A stretch of 39,915 nucleotides of DNA from Clostridia bacterium (GCA_016292635.1 JAEDIC010000019.1:1-39915), one strand, 5' to 3'. Numbered from the stretch's first letter, positions 30,005 through 38,930 are shown. Made by a program: numbers and translations. The notes: generated by a model from the sequence alone, not told the origin.

Positions 30005-31189
30005 ATGACTGATTGGCTCATTAGTCGGTTTGTAAAAGAAAGCGAAAACACGGTAAACAGAAAGGTTCGCGAGGCGTACGGAACGTTGGCGGGCTGGGTT
30101 GGCATAGCTGCCAATACGCTGCTGTGCGTTCTAAAGTTTATAATAGGAATGCTCACCGGCAGCGTTGCCGTTCAGGCGGATGCGGTGAACAATCTTGCTG
30201 ATATCGGCTCAAACCTTATGACGCTGCTGAGCGCAAGGCTTGCGGGAAAGCCCGCGGATAAGGAGCATCCATACGGCCATGCCCGCATGGAATACATTGC
30301 AGCGCTGGTGATAGCCTTTTTAATACTTGGCGTTGGGTTTGAACTTGGCAAGGAATCCTTTGGAAAGATACTGAACCCCCAAAGGACGGAGTTTACCATA
30401 GGCACGATGCTCGCTCTCGCCGTATCAATATTGGTAAAGCTTTGGCTGGGGATGTTTACCGCAAAAATAGGAAAACGCATTGACTCCGCAACCATGAGCG
30501 CAGCCACGGCTGACAGCCTTATGGATTGCATAAGCACGGGGGCGATACTTGTGTCCTCCATGCTGGCTTATTTCTTTGGTGTGGATATTGACGGATATAT
30601 CGGCCTTGCCGTTGCGGCGTTCGTGGTGCATTCCGGCATAAAGCTTATAAAGGAAACAGTAAGCCCCCTTATGGGAGAGGCGCCCGCGCCGGAGTTTGTA
30701 AAGGAACTTGCGGACAGAATATCCGCATATGAAGGCATAATTGCCACGCATGATATACTTATACACAGCTACGGCCCCGGCAATATAATTGCCAGCGCCC
30801 ATGCTGAGGTGGACGCCAGAGGCAATGTGCTGGAGCTTCACGAGCTGGTGGACAGGATAGAACTGGAAGTAGGCAGGGAAATGGGAATGCTGCTCACCAT
30901 ACATATGGATCCCGTTGAGATGGATAACCCTGACGTACAGCGGGCGAAGGCGGCTGTGGCGGACGTATTGGAAGGACTTCCCGTAAATGTAGCCTTTCAC
31001 GATTTCCGCATGGTGCCAGGCGAAAGGCGAAATAACCTTATCTTCGATATCGTGATGCCCCTTGGCATACGGGATGAGAAAGAGGACGAACTGGTAAGCA
31101 CCATACGGCGCAAAGTCAGGGAATTCGACCCCACCTATTTTTGCGTTATACAGGTAGATCATGATTTCAACGGTTTGACACAGCCGTAA
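30005..31189 (+). CDS. Cation diffusion facilitator (CDF) family exporter
   Basis: A 394-residue exporter with about six membrane segments and a C-terminal cytoplasmic ferredoxin-like domain (HDILIHSYGPGNIIASAHAE), here extended by a second domain of about 80 residues (VAFHDFRMVPGERRNNLIFD). Metal-site motifs are VQADAVNNLADIGSN in helix 2, HPYGHARMEY after helix 2 and ATADSLMDCIS in helix 5. The N-x-x-x-D / D-x-x-x-D pair suits a divalent cation such as Mn, Fe or Zn; the sequence does not fix which. It exports metal in exchange for protons. It is 17 bases after the sirtuin gene. Confidence 0.93.
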   Translation: MTDWLISRFVKESENTVNRKVREAYGTLAGWVGIAANTLLCVLKFIIGMLTGSVAVQADAVNNLADIGSNLMTLLSARLAGKPADKEHPYGHARMEYIAALVIAFLILGVGFELGKESFGKILNPQRTEFTIGTMLALAVSILVKLWLGMFTAKIGKRIDSATMSAATADSLMDCISTGAILVSSMLAYFFGVDIDGYIGLAVAAFVVHSGIKLIKETVSPLMGEAPAPEFVKELADRISAYEGIIATHDILIHSYGPGNIIASAHAEVDARGNVLELHELVDRIELEVGREMGMLLTIHMDPVEMDNPDVQRAKAAVADVLEGLPVNVAFHDFRMVPGERRNNLIFDIVMPLGIRDEKEDELVSTIRRKVREFDPTYFCVIQVDHDFNGLTQP

Positions 31190-31224
31190 ATATAATCAAT
31201 AAACTTATAAAGGAAGCGAAAAAA

Positions 31225-32481
31225 ATGAAAGCCGTCACTGCGATTTTGCTGGCTGCCGGAGAAGGCAGGAGAATGGTATCCCGCAAACAGAAGGTAATGC
31301 ATCCCCTGTGCGGCAGGCCCATCATAGAGTGGGTGATGCGAAGCGTGCAGCGCCATATTATAGAGCGTCCCGTTACAGTAATAGGCTATGACGGGGAATC
31401 CGTAAAGGATTATTTCGGTAAGGATTCCACATATGTATATCAGGCGTCCGCCGACTCAACCGCCGAGGCGCTGAGAGCCGGCCTTTCCGCAGTGTCTGCG
31501 GATAAGGGATATGTTCTGGTGATAGCGGGCAATCTGCCCCTTATATCCGATGGAACCGTGACGGCCCTGCTGGATGCCGCAAAGAAGGGTTCGGCCTCCC
31601 GGCTGATATGCCTTTCTGAAAATGTGACCCTTATAGTTGCCGCCTATTGTTTTGAACTCAGGGCTATAAGGGAATGCCTTGACAGGTCGGTGGACAGCAT
31701 TGAGCAATGCGTTGGTGCGCTCCGCAAGGATGGGCGCATGGTCGTGGATGTATATGCCCCCGAAATAGAGGGGATAGAGGTGGATACACGTGAGGATCTC
31801 TGGTGCTGCTCCGAGATAATGCGCCGGGAGATCAACGCCGCCCATATGCGTGCGGGCGTTACTTTCATAGACCCGAATACAGCATATATAGATGCCGATG
31901 TTAAGATAGGCATGGATACTGTCATACATCCCAATGTGGAACTGCTGGGCAATACGGTAATAGGTGAAGGCTGTACCCTCCACAGCGGATGCCGCCTTGA
32001 AAGCACAAAGGTAGGCAACAACTGCGTGCTGGATGCCGTGGTTGGAATAGAAGCGGAGGTCGCGGACGGAGCAAAGATAGGACCCTTTGTGCGCCTCAGG
32101 CCAAACAGCCATATTGGCGCAGGCTGCAAGATAGGAAACTTTGTTGAGGTGAAGAATTCCACCGTTGGTGAAAAGACCTCCATAGCCCATCTTACCTATG
32201 TTGGTGACGCTGACGTGGGCTCAAAGGTGAACATGGGCTGCGGCACGGTGTTCGTAAATTACGACGGCTTTAAAAAGCACCGCACCACCGTTGGCAATAA
32301 CGTATTCCTGGGATGCCAGACCGCGCTGGTTGCTCCGGTAAAGGTAGGAGATGACGTATATACCGGCGCAGGCTCGGTGATAACCGACGATATACCTAAT
32401 GGCGCCCTTGCGATGGCTCGCTGCCGCCAGGAAAACAAGGAAGGCTGGGTAGAGAAGTATCGGGAAAGGAAGCGGAAATAG
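31225..32481 (+). CDS. glmU: GlmU-like protein: intact acetyltransferase half, degraded uridylyltransferase half
   Basis: A 418-residue homologue, shorter than typical GlmU of about 456. The C-terminal left-handed beta-helix (from about 225) keeps the glucosamine-1-phosphate acetyltransferase residues: FVRLRP, NFVEVKNS, the catalytic His322 in AHLTYVGD, NYDG, and RCRQENKEGW. The N-terminal nucleotidyltransferase is altered: LAAGEGRRM and KQKVMHP remain, but the metal-binding aspartate of GDVPL is Asn103 (AGNLPL), the second metal ligand (Asn of GVNNR) is Asp187, and GTGHA reads STAEA. About 38 residues between the two metal positions are missing, including the usual EINTGI strand. The protein probably acetylates but may not make UDP-GlcNAc. 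It starts 35 bases after the CDF gene. Confidence 0.85.
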   Translation: MKAVTAILLAAGEGRRMVSRKQKVMHPLCGRPIIEWVMRSVQRHIIERPVTVIGYDGESVKDYFGKDSTYVYQASADSTAEALRAGLSAVSADKGYVLVIAGNLPLISDGTVTALLDAAKKGSASRLICLSENVTLIVAAYCFELRAIRECLDRSVDSIEQCVGALRKDGRMVVDVYAPEIEGIEVDTREDLWCCSEIMRREINAAHMRAGVTFIDPNTAYIDADVKIGMDTVIHPNVELLGNTVIGEGCTLHSGCRLESTKVGNNCVLDAVVGIEAEVADGAKIGPFVRLRPNSHIGAGCKIGNFVEVKNSTVGEKTSIAHLTYVGDADVGSKVNMGCGTVFVNYDGFKKHRTTVGNNVFLGCQTALVAPVKVGDDVYTGAGSVITDDIPNGALAMARCRQENKEGWVEKYRERKRK

Positions 32482-32529
32482 CATATACCTTCAAGAATCG
32501 TGCAAAATGGCCTAAAACCAAATATTCCC

Positions 32530-32559
32530 TTGACAGGATGGCGGGTTTTATGCTTTTAT
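32530..32559 (+). promoter_or_regulatory. Probable promoter of the SEC-C gene
   Basis: A consensus TTGACA (32530-32535) is followed after 18 bases by TTTTAT (32554-32559). The -10 match is modest. Confidence 0.5.
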
Positions 32560-32603
32560 ACAGGATGGAATAAAACAAAAATTACAGATACAGGAGATTA
32601 AAC

Positions 32604-33107
32604 ATGAGCCTTTACAGCGAATGGCAGGCCATAGCCGAGCAGGAGAGAGAGCCCCATGCAGCCAGAAAGTTCTGGCAGGAATACTTTGACCTTGAAACCG
32701 AAAACTACAAGCAGATCCTTGCCGATTACGAGAACCCGGTAGAGGGCAAGCTGTCCGAGCTTGCAGAGCGCTTTAATATGGACGAAGTTACCTTCGTTGG
32801 TTTCCTTGATGGAATAAACACCAGCCTCAAGAAGGAACTTAAACTGGACAGCCTCAAGGGCGGCTCCAAGATAAAGCTGGATATTGACTATGAAAAGCTT
32901 TATTTCAATATGCTGGATTGCAAGGCCGAGTGGCTGTATACCCTTAAAGAGTGGGAGCCCATCCTTACTCCCGAGCGCCGCAAGGAGATAACTCAGGAAT
33001 TCCGCACTTCCAAGATGTTCGTCAAGGCCGCCGAGCCCGGCCGCAACGATCCCTGCCCCTGCGGTAGCGGCAAGAAATATAAGAAGTGCTGCGGAGCAGG
33101 CAAATAA
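32604..33107 (+). CDS. SEC-C zinc-motif protein
   Basis: A 167-residue protein with a helical N-terminal domain (about 1-140, with WQEYFDLETENYKQIL and FNMDEVTFVGFLDGINTSL) and a C-terminal SEC-C motif, RNDPCPCGSGKKYKKCC, which binds zinc. The same motif ends SecA and several unrelated proteins. The N-terminal domain is of a type found in Firmicutes proteins without known function. Strong binding site AGGAG and its own promoter and terminator mark it as a single-gene unit. Binding to ribosomes or SecB/SecY cannot be claimed from the motif alone. Confidence 0.85.
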   Translation: MSLYSEWQAIAEQEREPHAARKFWQEYFDLETENYKQILADYENPVEGKLSELAERFNMDEVTFVGFLDGINTSLKKELKLDSLKGGSKIKLDIDYEKLYFNMLDCKAEWLYTLKEWEPILTPERRKEITQEFRTSKMFVKAAEPGRNDPCPCGSGKKYKKCCGAGK

Positions 33108-33122
33108 ATATATTGATAAAAG

Positions 33123-33150
33123 ATGGCGTTCCTATTTGGAATGCCATTTT
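33123..33150 (+). terminator. Terminator of the SEC-C gene
   Basis: ATGGCGTTCC (33123-33132) pairs over 10 positions, one G-T, with GGAATGCCAT (33138-33147) around TATTT, followed by TTT. Confidence 0.8.
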
Positions 33151-33199
33151 GAACTTTAGGCAACATCTGAATTATTACGGTTTTTATTTTCTGACCATA

Positions 33200-33208
33200 T
33201 GGTATAAT
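33200..33208 (+). promoter_or_regulatory. Extended -10 promoter of the MBL/beta-CASP gene
   Basis: TGGTATAAT (33200-33208) is an extended -10 element without a strong -35 box. It lies 63 bases before the start codon. Confidence 0.55.
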
Positions 33209-33270
33209 ATAAAAACAAGAAAGCTGTATTATTCACATCTATCTGAATTCTATACGGAGGCAGCACAAAA

Positions 33271-34884
33271 ATGAAGCTAAGATTCTGCGGCGCAGCTAAA
33301 GCGGTAACCGGTTCCTGTCATATGATAACCTTTGACGGGGGCAGCATTCTTGTTGATTGCGGCATGAGGCAGGGCGAGGATGCAAAGGGCGAATATGGCG
33401 AGGGAGATTTTCCCTTTGTTCCGGGAGATATCAAAGCTGTATTGCTGACCCATGCACATATTGACCATACGGGACTTGTTCCGCTGCTGGTAAAGCGGGG
33501 CTTTAAGGGGCCGATTATATCCACCGAGGCTACTTCTCAGCTTTGCGGCATAATGCTGCCGGACAGCGCGCACATTCAGGAGCAGGACGCCGAATATCAA
33601 AACCGCAAGAACGAGCGGGCTGGCAAGCCCCTTGTGGAGCCTCTGTACACCTCTCAGGACGCTGAGGCTGCCCTTAAAATGTTCAAGCCCTTCCGCTATG
33701 GGCAGATCCTTGAAGTTTGTCCCGGCGTTAAGGCGAGGTTTACCGATGTGGGCCATCTTCTGGGCTCATCCGCAATCGAGATATGGATCACCGAGGGAGG
33801 AAAGACTACCCGCCTGGTATTCTCCGGCGATATAGGCCGGGATGACAGGCCCATCATAAAGGATCCCGAAAGCCCCGAAGCCGCCGATTATCTCATCATG
33901 GAAAGCACTTATGGCGACAGAAACCATGAAGTGACTACCGATGAGGAAAAAGAAGCCGAGTTTGCTCGTGTGCTGAAGAATGGCATTGCCCGGGGCGGCA
34001 ATATAGTTATCCCCGCGTTTGCCGTGGGCCGCACACAGGAGCTGCTGTATTACATCAAGCGTATGCTGGTAAACAAGACCGTTCCCGGCCTTGAAAATGT
34101 TCCCGTATACGTAGACAGCCCCCTCGGCATAAAGGCTACGCGCATATACGCCGCCTGCGGAGCGGAGTGCTATGATGACGAGACCAAGGCGCTGGCCCGA
34201 AGCGGAGACCTGTTCGAGTTTGATACCCTGAAGATCGCGGAGACCGCCGATGAGAGCAAGCTTATAAACGAGGCGAAGGGCTGCAATATCATAATTTCCG
34301 CCTCAGGAATGTGCGATGCGGGACGCATACGCCATCACCTTAAGAACAACCTGTTTAAAGCCACCACAACCGTGGTGTTTGCAGGCTATCAGGCCGTGGG
34401 CACTTTGGGCCGTATGCTTGTCGATGGCGCGGATAAGGTAAAGATTCTGGGCGTGCCCGTAATAGTAAACGCCGACATTCAGAAAATACAGGGCTTTTCG
34501 GGCCATGCGGGCCAGAGCGAGCTTGTTGACTGGGTAAACGGGATCGGCACAAAGCCCGCCAAAATATTCCTTGTTCACGGCGAGAATGATGCTATCAGCG
34601 CCCTTAAGGGAAAGCTTGAACAGCAGGGATACGATGTTGAAGTGCCGGATATGTTCCAGGAATTCGATCTGGAAAGCGGCGAGGTATATTCCACCGAAAC
34701 AAGGCTGGTAAAGACTGCGGCGGCAAAGCCCGCAGCCAGGGCCTCCAACATAAAGGCGGAGCTGAAGCGGCTGATGAACGCGCTGGTGGAAGCGGTATCA
34801 GAACCCTCAAAGGTGCAGGATCTTGCGGACAATGTATCCGACCTTGCGTCCCAGTTGGAACAGCGGCTCAAGCAGCGTCAGTAA
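33271..34884 (+). CDS. Metallo-beta-lactamase/beta-CASP RNA-processing-like hydrolase
   Basis: A 537-residue protein of the Ysh1/CPSF-type family. The metallo-beta-lactamase core has LTHAHIDHTGLVPLL (the HxHxDH site), GHLLGSSAIEIW, and FSGDIGRDDRP. The beta-CASP part includes MESTYGDR, IPAFAVGRTQELLYYI, ISASGMCDAGRIRHHL and an RMMBL segment QGFSGHAGQSELVDWV ending at VHGEN. After about residue 470 a helical, Ala/Lys-rich tail is added. Relatives are nucleases or RNA-processing enzymes, but the bacterial branch is poorly studied and the substrate is not known. The ATG at 33271 has ACGGAGG upstream. The gene ends just before the T-box promoter, with no obvious terminator. Confidence 0.92.
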   Translation: MKLRFCGAAKAVTGSCHMITFDGGSILVDCGMRQGEDAKGEYGEGDFPFVPGDIKAVLLTHAHIDHTGLVPLLVKRGFKGPIISTEATSQLCGIMLPDSAHIQEQDAEYQNRKNERAGKPLVEPLYTSQDAEAALKMFKPFRYGQILEVCPGVKARFTDVGHLLGSSAIEIWITEGGKTTRLVFSGDIGRDDRPIIKDPESPEAADYLIMESTYGDRNHEVTTDEEKEAEFARVLKNGIARGGNIVIPAFAVGRTQELLYYIKRMLVNKTVPGLENVPVYVDSPLGIKATRIYAACGAECYDDETKALARSGDLFEFDTLKIAETADESKLINEAKGCNIIISASGMCDAGRIRHHLKNNLFKATTTVVFAGYQAVGTLGRMLVDGADKVKILGVPVIVNADIQKIQGFSGHAGQSELVDWVNGIGTKPAKIFLVHGENDAISALKGKLEQQGYDVEVPDMFQEFDLESGEVYSTETRLVKTAAAKPAARASNIKAELKRLMNALVEAVSEPSKVQDLADNVSDLASQLEQRLKQRQ

Positions 34885-34892
34885 ATTTGCCA

Positions 34893-34921
34893 TTGAATAC
34901 TTTGTGGGAATGTGCTAAAAT
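34893..34921 (+). promoter_or_regulatory. Promoter of the T-box/pheST transcript
   Basis: TTGAAT (34893-34898) and TAAAAT (34916-34921) are 17 bases apart, just after the stop codon of the MBL gene and before the T-box leader. Confidence 0.7.
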
Positions 34922-34940
34922 ATATCATAATTGGAATTTA

Positions 34941-35149
34941 GGCCATGACGGAGAAAAGCAGGCCGGATACCGCCCCAGAGAGAGCCGCATATGCTGCGAG
35001 CGGCTTGCGGAGAAACCCTGCATCAGTTCCCTCCCGAGCCGCCTCGGTGAAGCCCTGTTTGTTTTATGAGGGTGCGTAGTTGGGGCCGGGTAAGCCCGAT
35101 ACAGCGATAAAGGCCCTGTGATGGCAGGGTAAATTAGGGTGGTACCACG
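34941..35149 (+). ncRNA. T-box leader of pheST, specific for tRNA-Phe
   Basis: The leader ends with the T-box AGGGTGGTACCACG (35136-35149), whose TGGT bulge would pair with the ACCA end of tRNA-Phe. Stem I is visible: GGAG and GCAGG (34950-34962) pair with CCTGC and CTCC further on (around 35017-35034), leaving an internal loop ATCAGTTCC in which TTC (35027-35029) is a Phe codon. AGAGAG typical of stem I follows the 5' strand. Uncharged tRNA-Phe bound at both sites would favour the antiterminator and so raise PheST. The class is certain; the exact specifier position is inferred from the pairing and from the downstream gene. Confidence 0.92.
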
Positions 35150-35151
35150 AA

Positions 35152-35190
35152 TGCGCCTTCGTCCCTTAGGACGAGGCGCAATTTTATTTT
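35152..35190 (+). terminator. T-box-controlled terminator before pheS
   Basis: TGCGCCTTCGTCC (35152-35164) pairs with GGACGAGGCGCA (35169-35180) with one bulged T, followed by a T-rich run to 35190. The T-box sequence directly upstream competes for pairing, as in other T-box attenuators. The pheS ribosome binding site GGAGG follows at once. Confidence 0.9.
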
Positions 35191-35205
35191 GGAGGAATTT
35201 TTAAA

Positions 35206-36228
35206 ATGAAGGAAACCCTGGAGAAGATCAGGCTGCAAACCCTGGAAGGCCTGAAAAACGCAGAGGACGAGGCGGCGATTGACCTTATAAACGCCACCGT
35301 CTTCGGCAGAAACGGTTCTCTTACCGAGATCCTTAAAGGTATGAGCAAGCTCCGCAAGGATGAGCGCGCGGAGCTTGGTCAGGCTGCAAACGCCGTAAAG
35401 AAGGAGCTTGAAAAGCTGCTCAACGAGCGCCGTGCAGAGATAGTCGCAAAGATGCAGGAGCTGCGCTTTGAGCAGGAGGCCATCGACGTTACCGAGCCCG
35501 GAAAGATTTCCATGCCTGAGGGCCACCTGCATCCTATGACTCAGACCTATCGTGATATTCGCGATGCGCTGGTTGGTATGGGCTTTACTACCTATGAGGG
35601 CCCGGAGGTGGAGTACGATGATTACAACTTTACCAAGCTGAATCTGCCTCTCGACCACCCTGCCCGGGATATGCAGGATACCTTCTATGTAAACGACCGT
35701 GTTGTGCTGCGCACCCATACATCACCCCTTGAGGCCAGGGCGCTGCTTAACCTTAAGCCTCCCTTCCGGCTCATAATGCCGGGTCGGGTGTTCCGTGTGG
35801 ATGAGGTGGACGCCAGCCACAGCCCAGTATTTATGCAGATGGAAGGCTTTGTGGTGGATAGGAACATCACCCTTGCAGACCTTAAGGGCACCTTGCAGAC
35901 TTTTATCCATGCCGTATTCGGCGAGGATGTAAAAATGCGCTTCCGTCCCAGCTACTTCCCCTTTACGGAACCCTCTGCCGAGGTGGACGTATCCTGTACC
36001 CTCTGCGGCGGCAAGGGCTGCCGTCTCTGCAAGGGCACCGGCTGGCTTGAAATTCTCGGCAGCGGCGTTACCAACCCCCACGAGCTGGAAAACTGCGGCC
36101 TCGATCCAAAGGAATGGAACGCATTTGCCTTCGGACTTGGCGTGGACCGTATAGCCAGCCTTAAGTACGGGATCACGGACATACGCCTGGAGTATGAGAA
36201 TGACGCCCGCTTCCTCAAGCAGTTCTAA
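35206..36228 (+). CDS. pheS: Phenylalanyl-tRNA synthetase alpha subunit
   Basis: A 340-residue PheS. An N-terminal helical coiled-coil (about 1-85, which contacts tRNA) precedes the class II catalytic core: PMTQTYRDIRDALVGMGF, the motif 2 region FRVDEVDASHSPVFMQMEG, FRPSYFPFTEPSAEVDVSC, and motif 3 AFGLGVDRIASLKYGI. A CTLCGGKGCRLCKGTGW insert with four cysteines looks like a zinc knuckle, seen in many Firmicutes PheS proteins. It charges tRNA-Phe as an alpha2beta2 enzyme with PheT. It starts 15 bases after the T-box terminator run, with GGAGG upstream, and pheT follows after 20 bases. Confidence 0.97.
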   Translation: MKETLEKIRLQTLEGLKNAEDEAAIDLINATVFGRNGSLTEILKGMSKLRKDERAELGQAANAVKKELEKLLNERRAEIVAKMQELRFEQEAIDVTEPGKISMPEGHLHPMTQTYRDIRDALVGMGFTTYEGPEVEYDDYNFTKLNLPLDHPARDMQDTFYVNDRVVLRTHTSPLEARALLNLKPPFRLIMPGRVFRVDEVDASHSPVFMQMEGFVVDRNITLADLKGTLQTFIHAVFGEDVKMRFRPSYFPFTEPSAEVDVSCTLCGGKGCRLCKGTGWLEILGSGVTNPHELENCGLDPKEWNAFAFGLGVDRIASLKYGITDIRLEYENDARFLKQF

Positions 36229-36248
36229 GGAAAGAGAGGTAAGAGATC

Positions 36249-38654
36249 ATGAAACTACCGCTTAAGTGGCTTAAAGAATATGTTGATTTCAATGTAACTC
36301 TGGACGAGTTTGTTGAGCTTATGATGTGGCGCGGCTTTGAAATAGCCGAAATAACAGATGAAATGCCCGGCATATCCAACGTTGTGGTGGGCCGCATCGA
36401 AAAGATTGAGCAGCATCCAAATGCGGAAAAGCTGAAGGTTTGCTCCGTGAATATAGGCAAAGGCGACAACCTTTGTCTTATTACCGGCGCACCCAATGTT
36501 TTTGAAGGCGCACTGGTTCCCGTGGCGCTGGATGGCGCTACCCTTACCGGCGGCATTGTGATTCATCCCACAGTTATGCGGGGCGTAGAAAGCTGCGGTA
36601 TGCTTTGCTCTGGCGAGGAGCTTGGCATTACAGATGCTGATTATCCCGGAGCAAGCGTATACGGCATACTTATACTTCAGGGCGAGCATCCTCTGGGCCA
36701 GCCCATACAGGAAGCCGTTGGCCTTAATGATGTGGTGTTCGACATTGAGCTTACTCCTAACCGTGCGGACTGCATAAGCATAATCGGTATGTGCCGCGAG
36801 GCAGCCGCCGCATTGGGCCAGAAATTCAAAGAGCCGGTTATCAAGCAGGTGCTGGGCGAGGGAGACGCCAGAGATTACGCCACCGTTCAGGTGCTGGACG
36901 GCGAGCTTTGCCCCCGCTACATAGGCCGCGTGGTGAAGGACATAAGGATAGCGCCTTCTCCCGCATGGATGCAGAAGAAACTCCGCAGCGTCGGCATGAG
37001 GCCCATAAACAATATTGTAGATATTACCAACTACGTTATGATAGAATATGGTCAGCCCATGCATGCCTTCGACTTTGCCTGCATAACCGATGGACATATC
37101 ATTGTTCGCAGGGGCAAAGAGGATGAGATAGTTAAAACCCTGGACGGTAAGGCGAGAAAGGTATCTCCCAACGTGCTGCTCATAGCAGACCCCGCTCGGG
37201 GCGTGGGTATTGCCGGCGTAATGGGCGGAGAAAACTCCGAAATAACCGAGAACACCAAAACTGTATTCTTTGAATCTGCCGTGTTCAAGGGCAGCAATAT
37301 CCGCCATACCACCCGTGAGCTCCATCACGTTACAGACGCTGCCGCCCGCTATATTAAGGGTGTGGAGCCTGTTAATACCAAGCTTGCCATAGACCGGGCG
37401 ATAGAGCTGGTGGCTGAGCTTGACGCCGGCACCATCGTTGGCGGCAATATCGACGTTTGCGCTGCGGACCTTACCGAGCGTGTGATAAACGTTGACTGGA
37501 ACCATGTGAACCGCATACTCAATACCGAGATTTCTCCCGAGGATATGGTAAAGATGCTGGACACCATCAATATCGGCGCAGTTGTTGACGGCAAAAACCT
37601 CGTGGTCACCATACCCCATTATCGGGTGGATATTGAAAGCAGCATTGAGTCCGATTGGGATATCGCCGAGGAGATAGCAAGGGTATACGGCTACTATAAC
37701 ATAGAGCCCACCATGATGACGGGCGATACCTTCCGCGGTCGTCTCAGCCCCGAGACCCGCCATGAGGATGAGATAAAGGATATGTGCGTATCCATGGGCT
37801 GCTATGAGATGTATAATTACAACTTTACAGGCCCTGCCGCTCTGAGCGCTCTGGGCATAACCGAGGATGACGAAAAGTATCTTGCGGTAAAGCTCATGAA
37901 CCCCTTTGGCGAGGACCAGAGCCTTATGCGTACCACACTTATGGCAGGTATGCTGAACAGCGTTGCCCTGAACTGCAACCGAAAGACCGGACACGGCAGG
38001 TTCTTTGAGGTTGGCAACGTGCATATCGACAATAACGACGATCTGCCGGAAGAGCGCAAGATACTGGGCATCATATTCACCGGCGCAGATGAAAGCTTCT
38101 TCACCCTTAAGGGCGTTATAGAGTATCTGCTGCGCAAGCTTGGAATCGGCGAAAGGGCAGAGTTCCTGCCCGGGGGCAGCGGATTCTTCCAGCCCGGCCA
38201 GAAGGCTGTAATAAAGGTGGACGGTCAGGTGATAGGCGAAATGGGCACCGTGCATCCGGATACCCGCAAGGCGTTCGGCGTGCCTCAGGCCGCTTATGCA
38301 GCGGAACTGTCCATGAAAAAGCTGTTTGAGCTCAGGGAAAACGGAAAGACCTACAAGGCCATACCAAAGTATCCCACTGTGCCCCGTGATATAGCCGTTG
38401 TTGTGGATGAAAAGATGACTTCTGCTCAGGTGGCAAAGGTAATCAAGGATGCTCCCGTAAAGGTACTGCTGGAGAATGTTGAACTGTTCGACGTATATCG
38501 TGGAACAGGCATTCCCGAGGGAAAGAAGAGCATGGCTTATTCCTACACCGTAAGGGCGGAGGACCGTACCCTTACTGACGAGGATATAACCGAGGCAATG
38601 AACACCATAATACGGGTTCTTAAGGAAAAGCTTGACGCGGATCTCAGAGCATAA
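36249..38654 (+). CDS. pheT: Phenylalanyl-tRNA synthetase beta subunit
   Basis: An 801-residue PheT. The N-terminus MKLPLKWLKEYVDFNVTLDE leads into an OB-fold tRNA-binding domain (about 39-150: HPNAEKLKVCSVNIG, LITGAPNV). Next are the B3/B4 editing domain (about 210-385: FDIELTPNRADCISIIGM, then NIVDITNYVMIEYGQPMHAFD), the B5 domain (about 400-480), a catalytic-like core without active-site function (about 490-690), and the C-terminal anticodon-binding FDX-ACB domain (about 708-801: YPTVPRDIAVVVDE). It forms the synthetase with PheS and hydrolyses mischarged Tyr-tRNA-Phe. Length and domain order are normal. Confidence 0.97.
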   Translation: MKLPLKWLKEYVDFNVTLDEFVELMMWRGFEIAEITDEMPGISNVVVGRIEKIEQHPNAEKLKVCSVNIGKGDNLCLITGAPNVFEGALVPVALDGATLTGGIVIHPTVMRGVESCGMLCSGEELGITDADYPGASVYGILILQGEHPLGQPIQEAVGLNDVVFDIELTPNRADCISIIGMCREAAAALGQKFKEPVIKQVLGEGDARDYATVQVLDGELCPRYIGRVVKDIRIAPSPAWMQKKLRSVGMRPINNIVDITNYVMIEYGQPMHAFDFACITDGHIIVRRGKEDEIVKTLDGKARKVSPNVLLIADPARGVGIAGVMGGENSEITENTKTVFFESAVFKGSNIRHTTRELHHVTDAAARYIKGVEPVNTKLAIDRAIELVAELDAGTIVGGNIDVCAADLTERVINVDWNHVNRILNTEISPEDMVKMLDTINIGAVVDGKNLVVTIPHYRVDIESSIESDWDIAEEIARVYGYYNIEPTMMTGDTFRGRLSPETRHEDEIKDMCVSMGCYEMYNYNFTGPAALSALGITEDDEKYLAVKLMNPFGEDQSLMRTTLMAGMLNSVALNCNRKTGHGRFFEVGNVHIDNNDDLPEERKILGIIFTGADESFFTLKGVIEYLLRKLGIGERAEFLPGGSGFFQPGQKAVIKVDGQVIGEMGTVHPDTRKAFGVPQAAYAAELSMKKLFELRENGKTYKAIPKYPTVPRDIAVVVDEKMTSAQVAKVIKDAPVKVLLENVELFDVYRGTGIPEGKKSMAYSYTVRAEDRTLTDEDITEAMNTIIRVLKEKLDADLRA

Positions 38655-38666
38655 AGGAGGAAGTGT

Positions 38667-38915
38667 ATGCAGTATAACCGCACCTCATTTTTCGGGATAA
38701 TATTTGCCATAATGTCGGTAATAAACACCGTTATGGAGTTTGGTTTTGATAACGGCATAAAGGGACTGTCTCCCCTTTGCCTGGGCGCGGCCCTGTTGCT
38801 GTTTGCCCTCGGCCTTAAGGATTCCGGCAGCGCAAAAAGCGGCCTCGTTCCTGCTCTTTATGTAGCTGCGGCGCTGAATTTCGTGGCCGGCTGCATACAG
38901 CTGCTTTCACTTTAA
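38667..38915 (+). CDS. Small unknown membrane protein
   Basis: An 82-residue protein with an AAAGGAGG site before its ATG, 12 bases after the pheT stop. It has about three hydrophobic segments (SFFGIIFAIMSVINTVMEFG, LCLGAALLLFALGL and LVPALYVAAALNFVAGCIQL). I recognise no family. Codon use matches the neighbours. A terminator-like hairpin follows. It is probably cotranscribed with pheST, but no functional link can be made. Confidence 0.7.
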   Translation: MQYNRTSFFGIIFAIMSVINTVMEFGFDNGIKGLSPLCLGAALLLFALGLKDSGSAKSGLVPALYVAAALNFVAGCIQLLSL

Positions 38916-38930
38916 AGCTCACCACGAAAG

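Noticed and set aside
33086..33274. 62-codon frame between the SEC-C and MBL genes
   Set aside because: It spans a terminator hairpin and the extended -10 promoter of the MBL gene and has no ribosome binding site.
36255..38255. 666-codon open frame on the minus strand
   Set aside because: It lies entirely antisense to pheT. Rarity of TTA, CTA and TCA codons in the real genes leaves the opposite strand free of stops.
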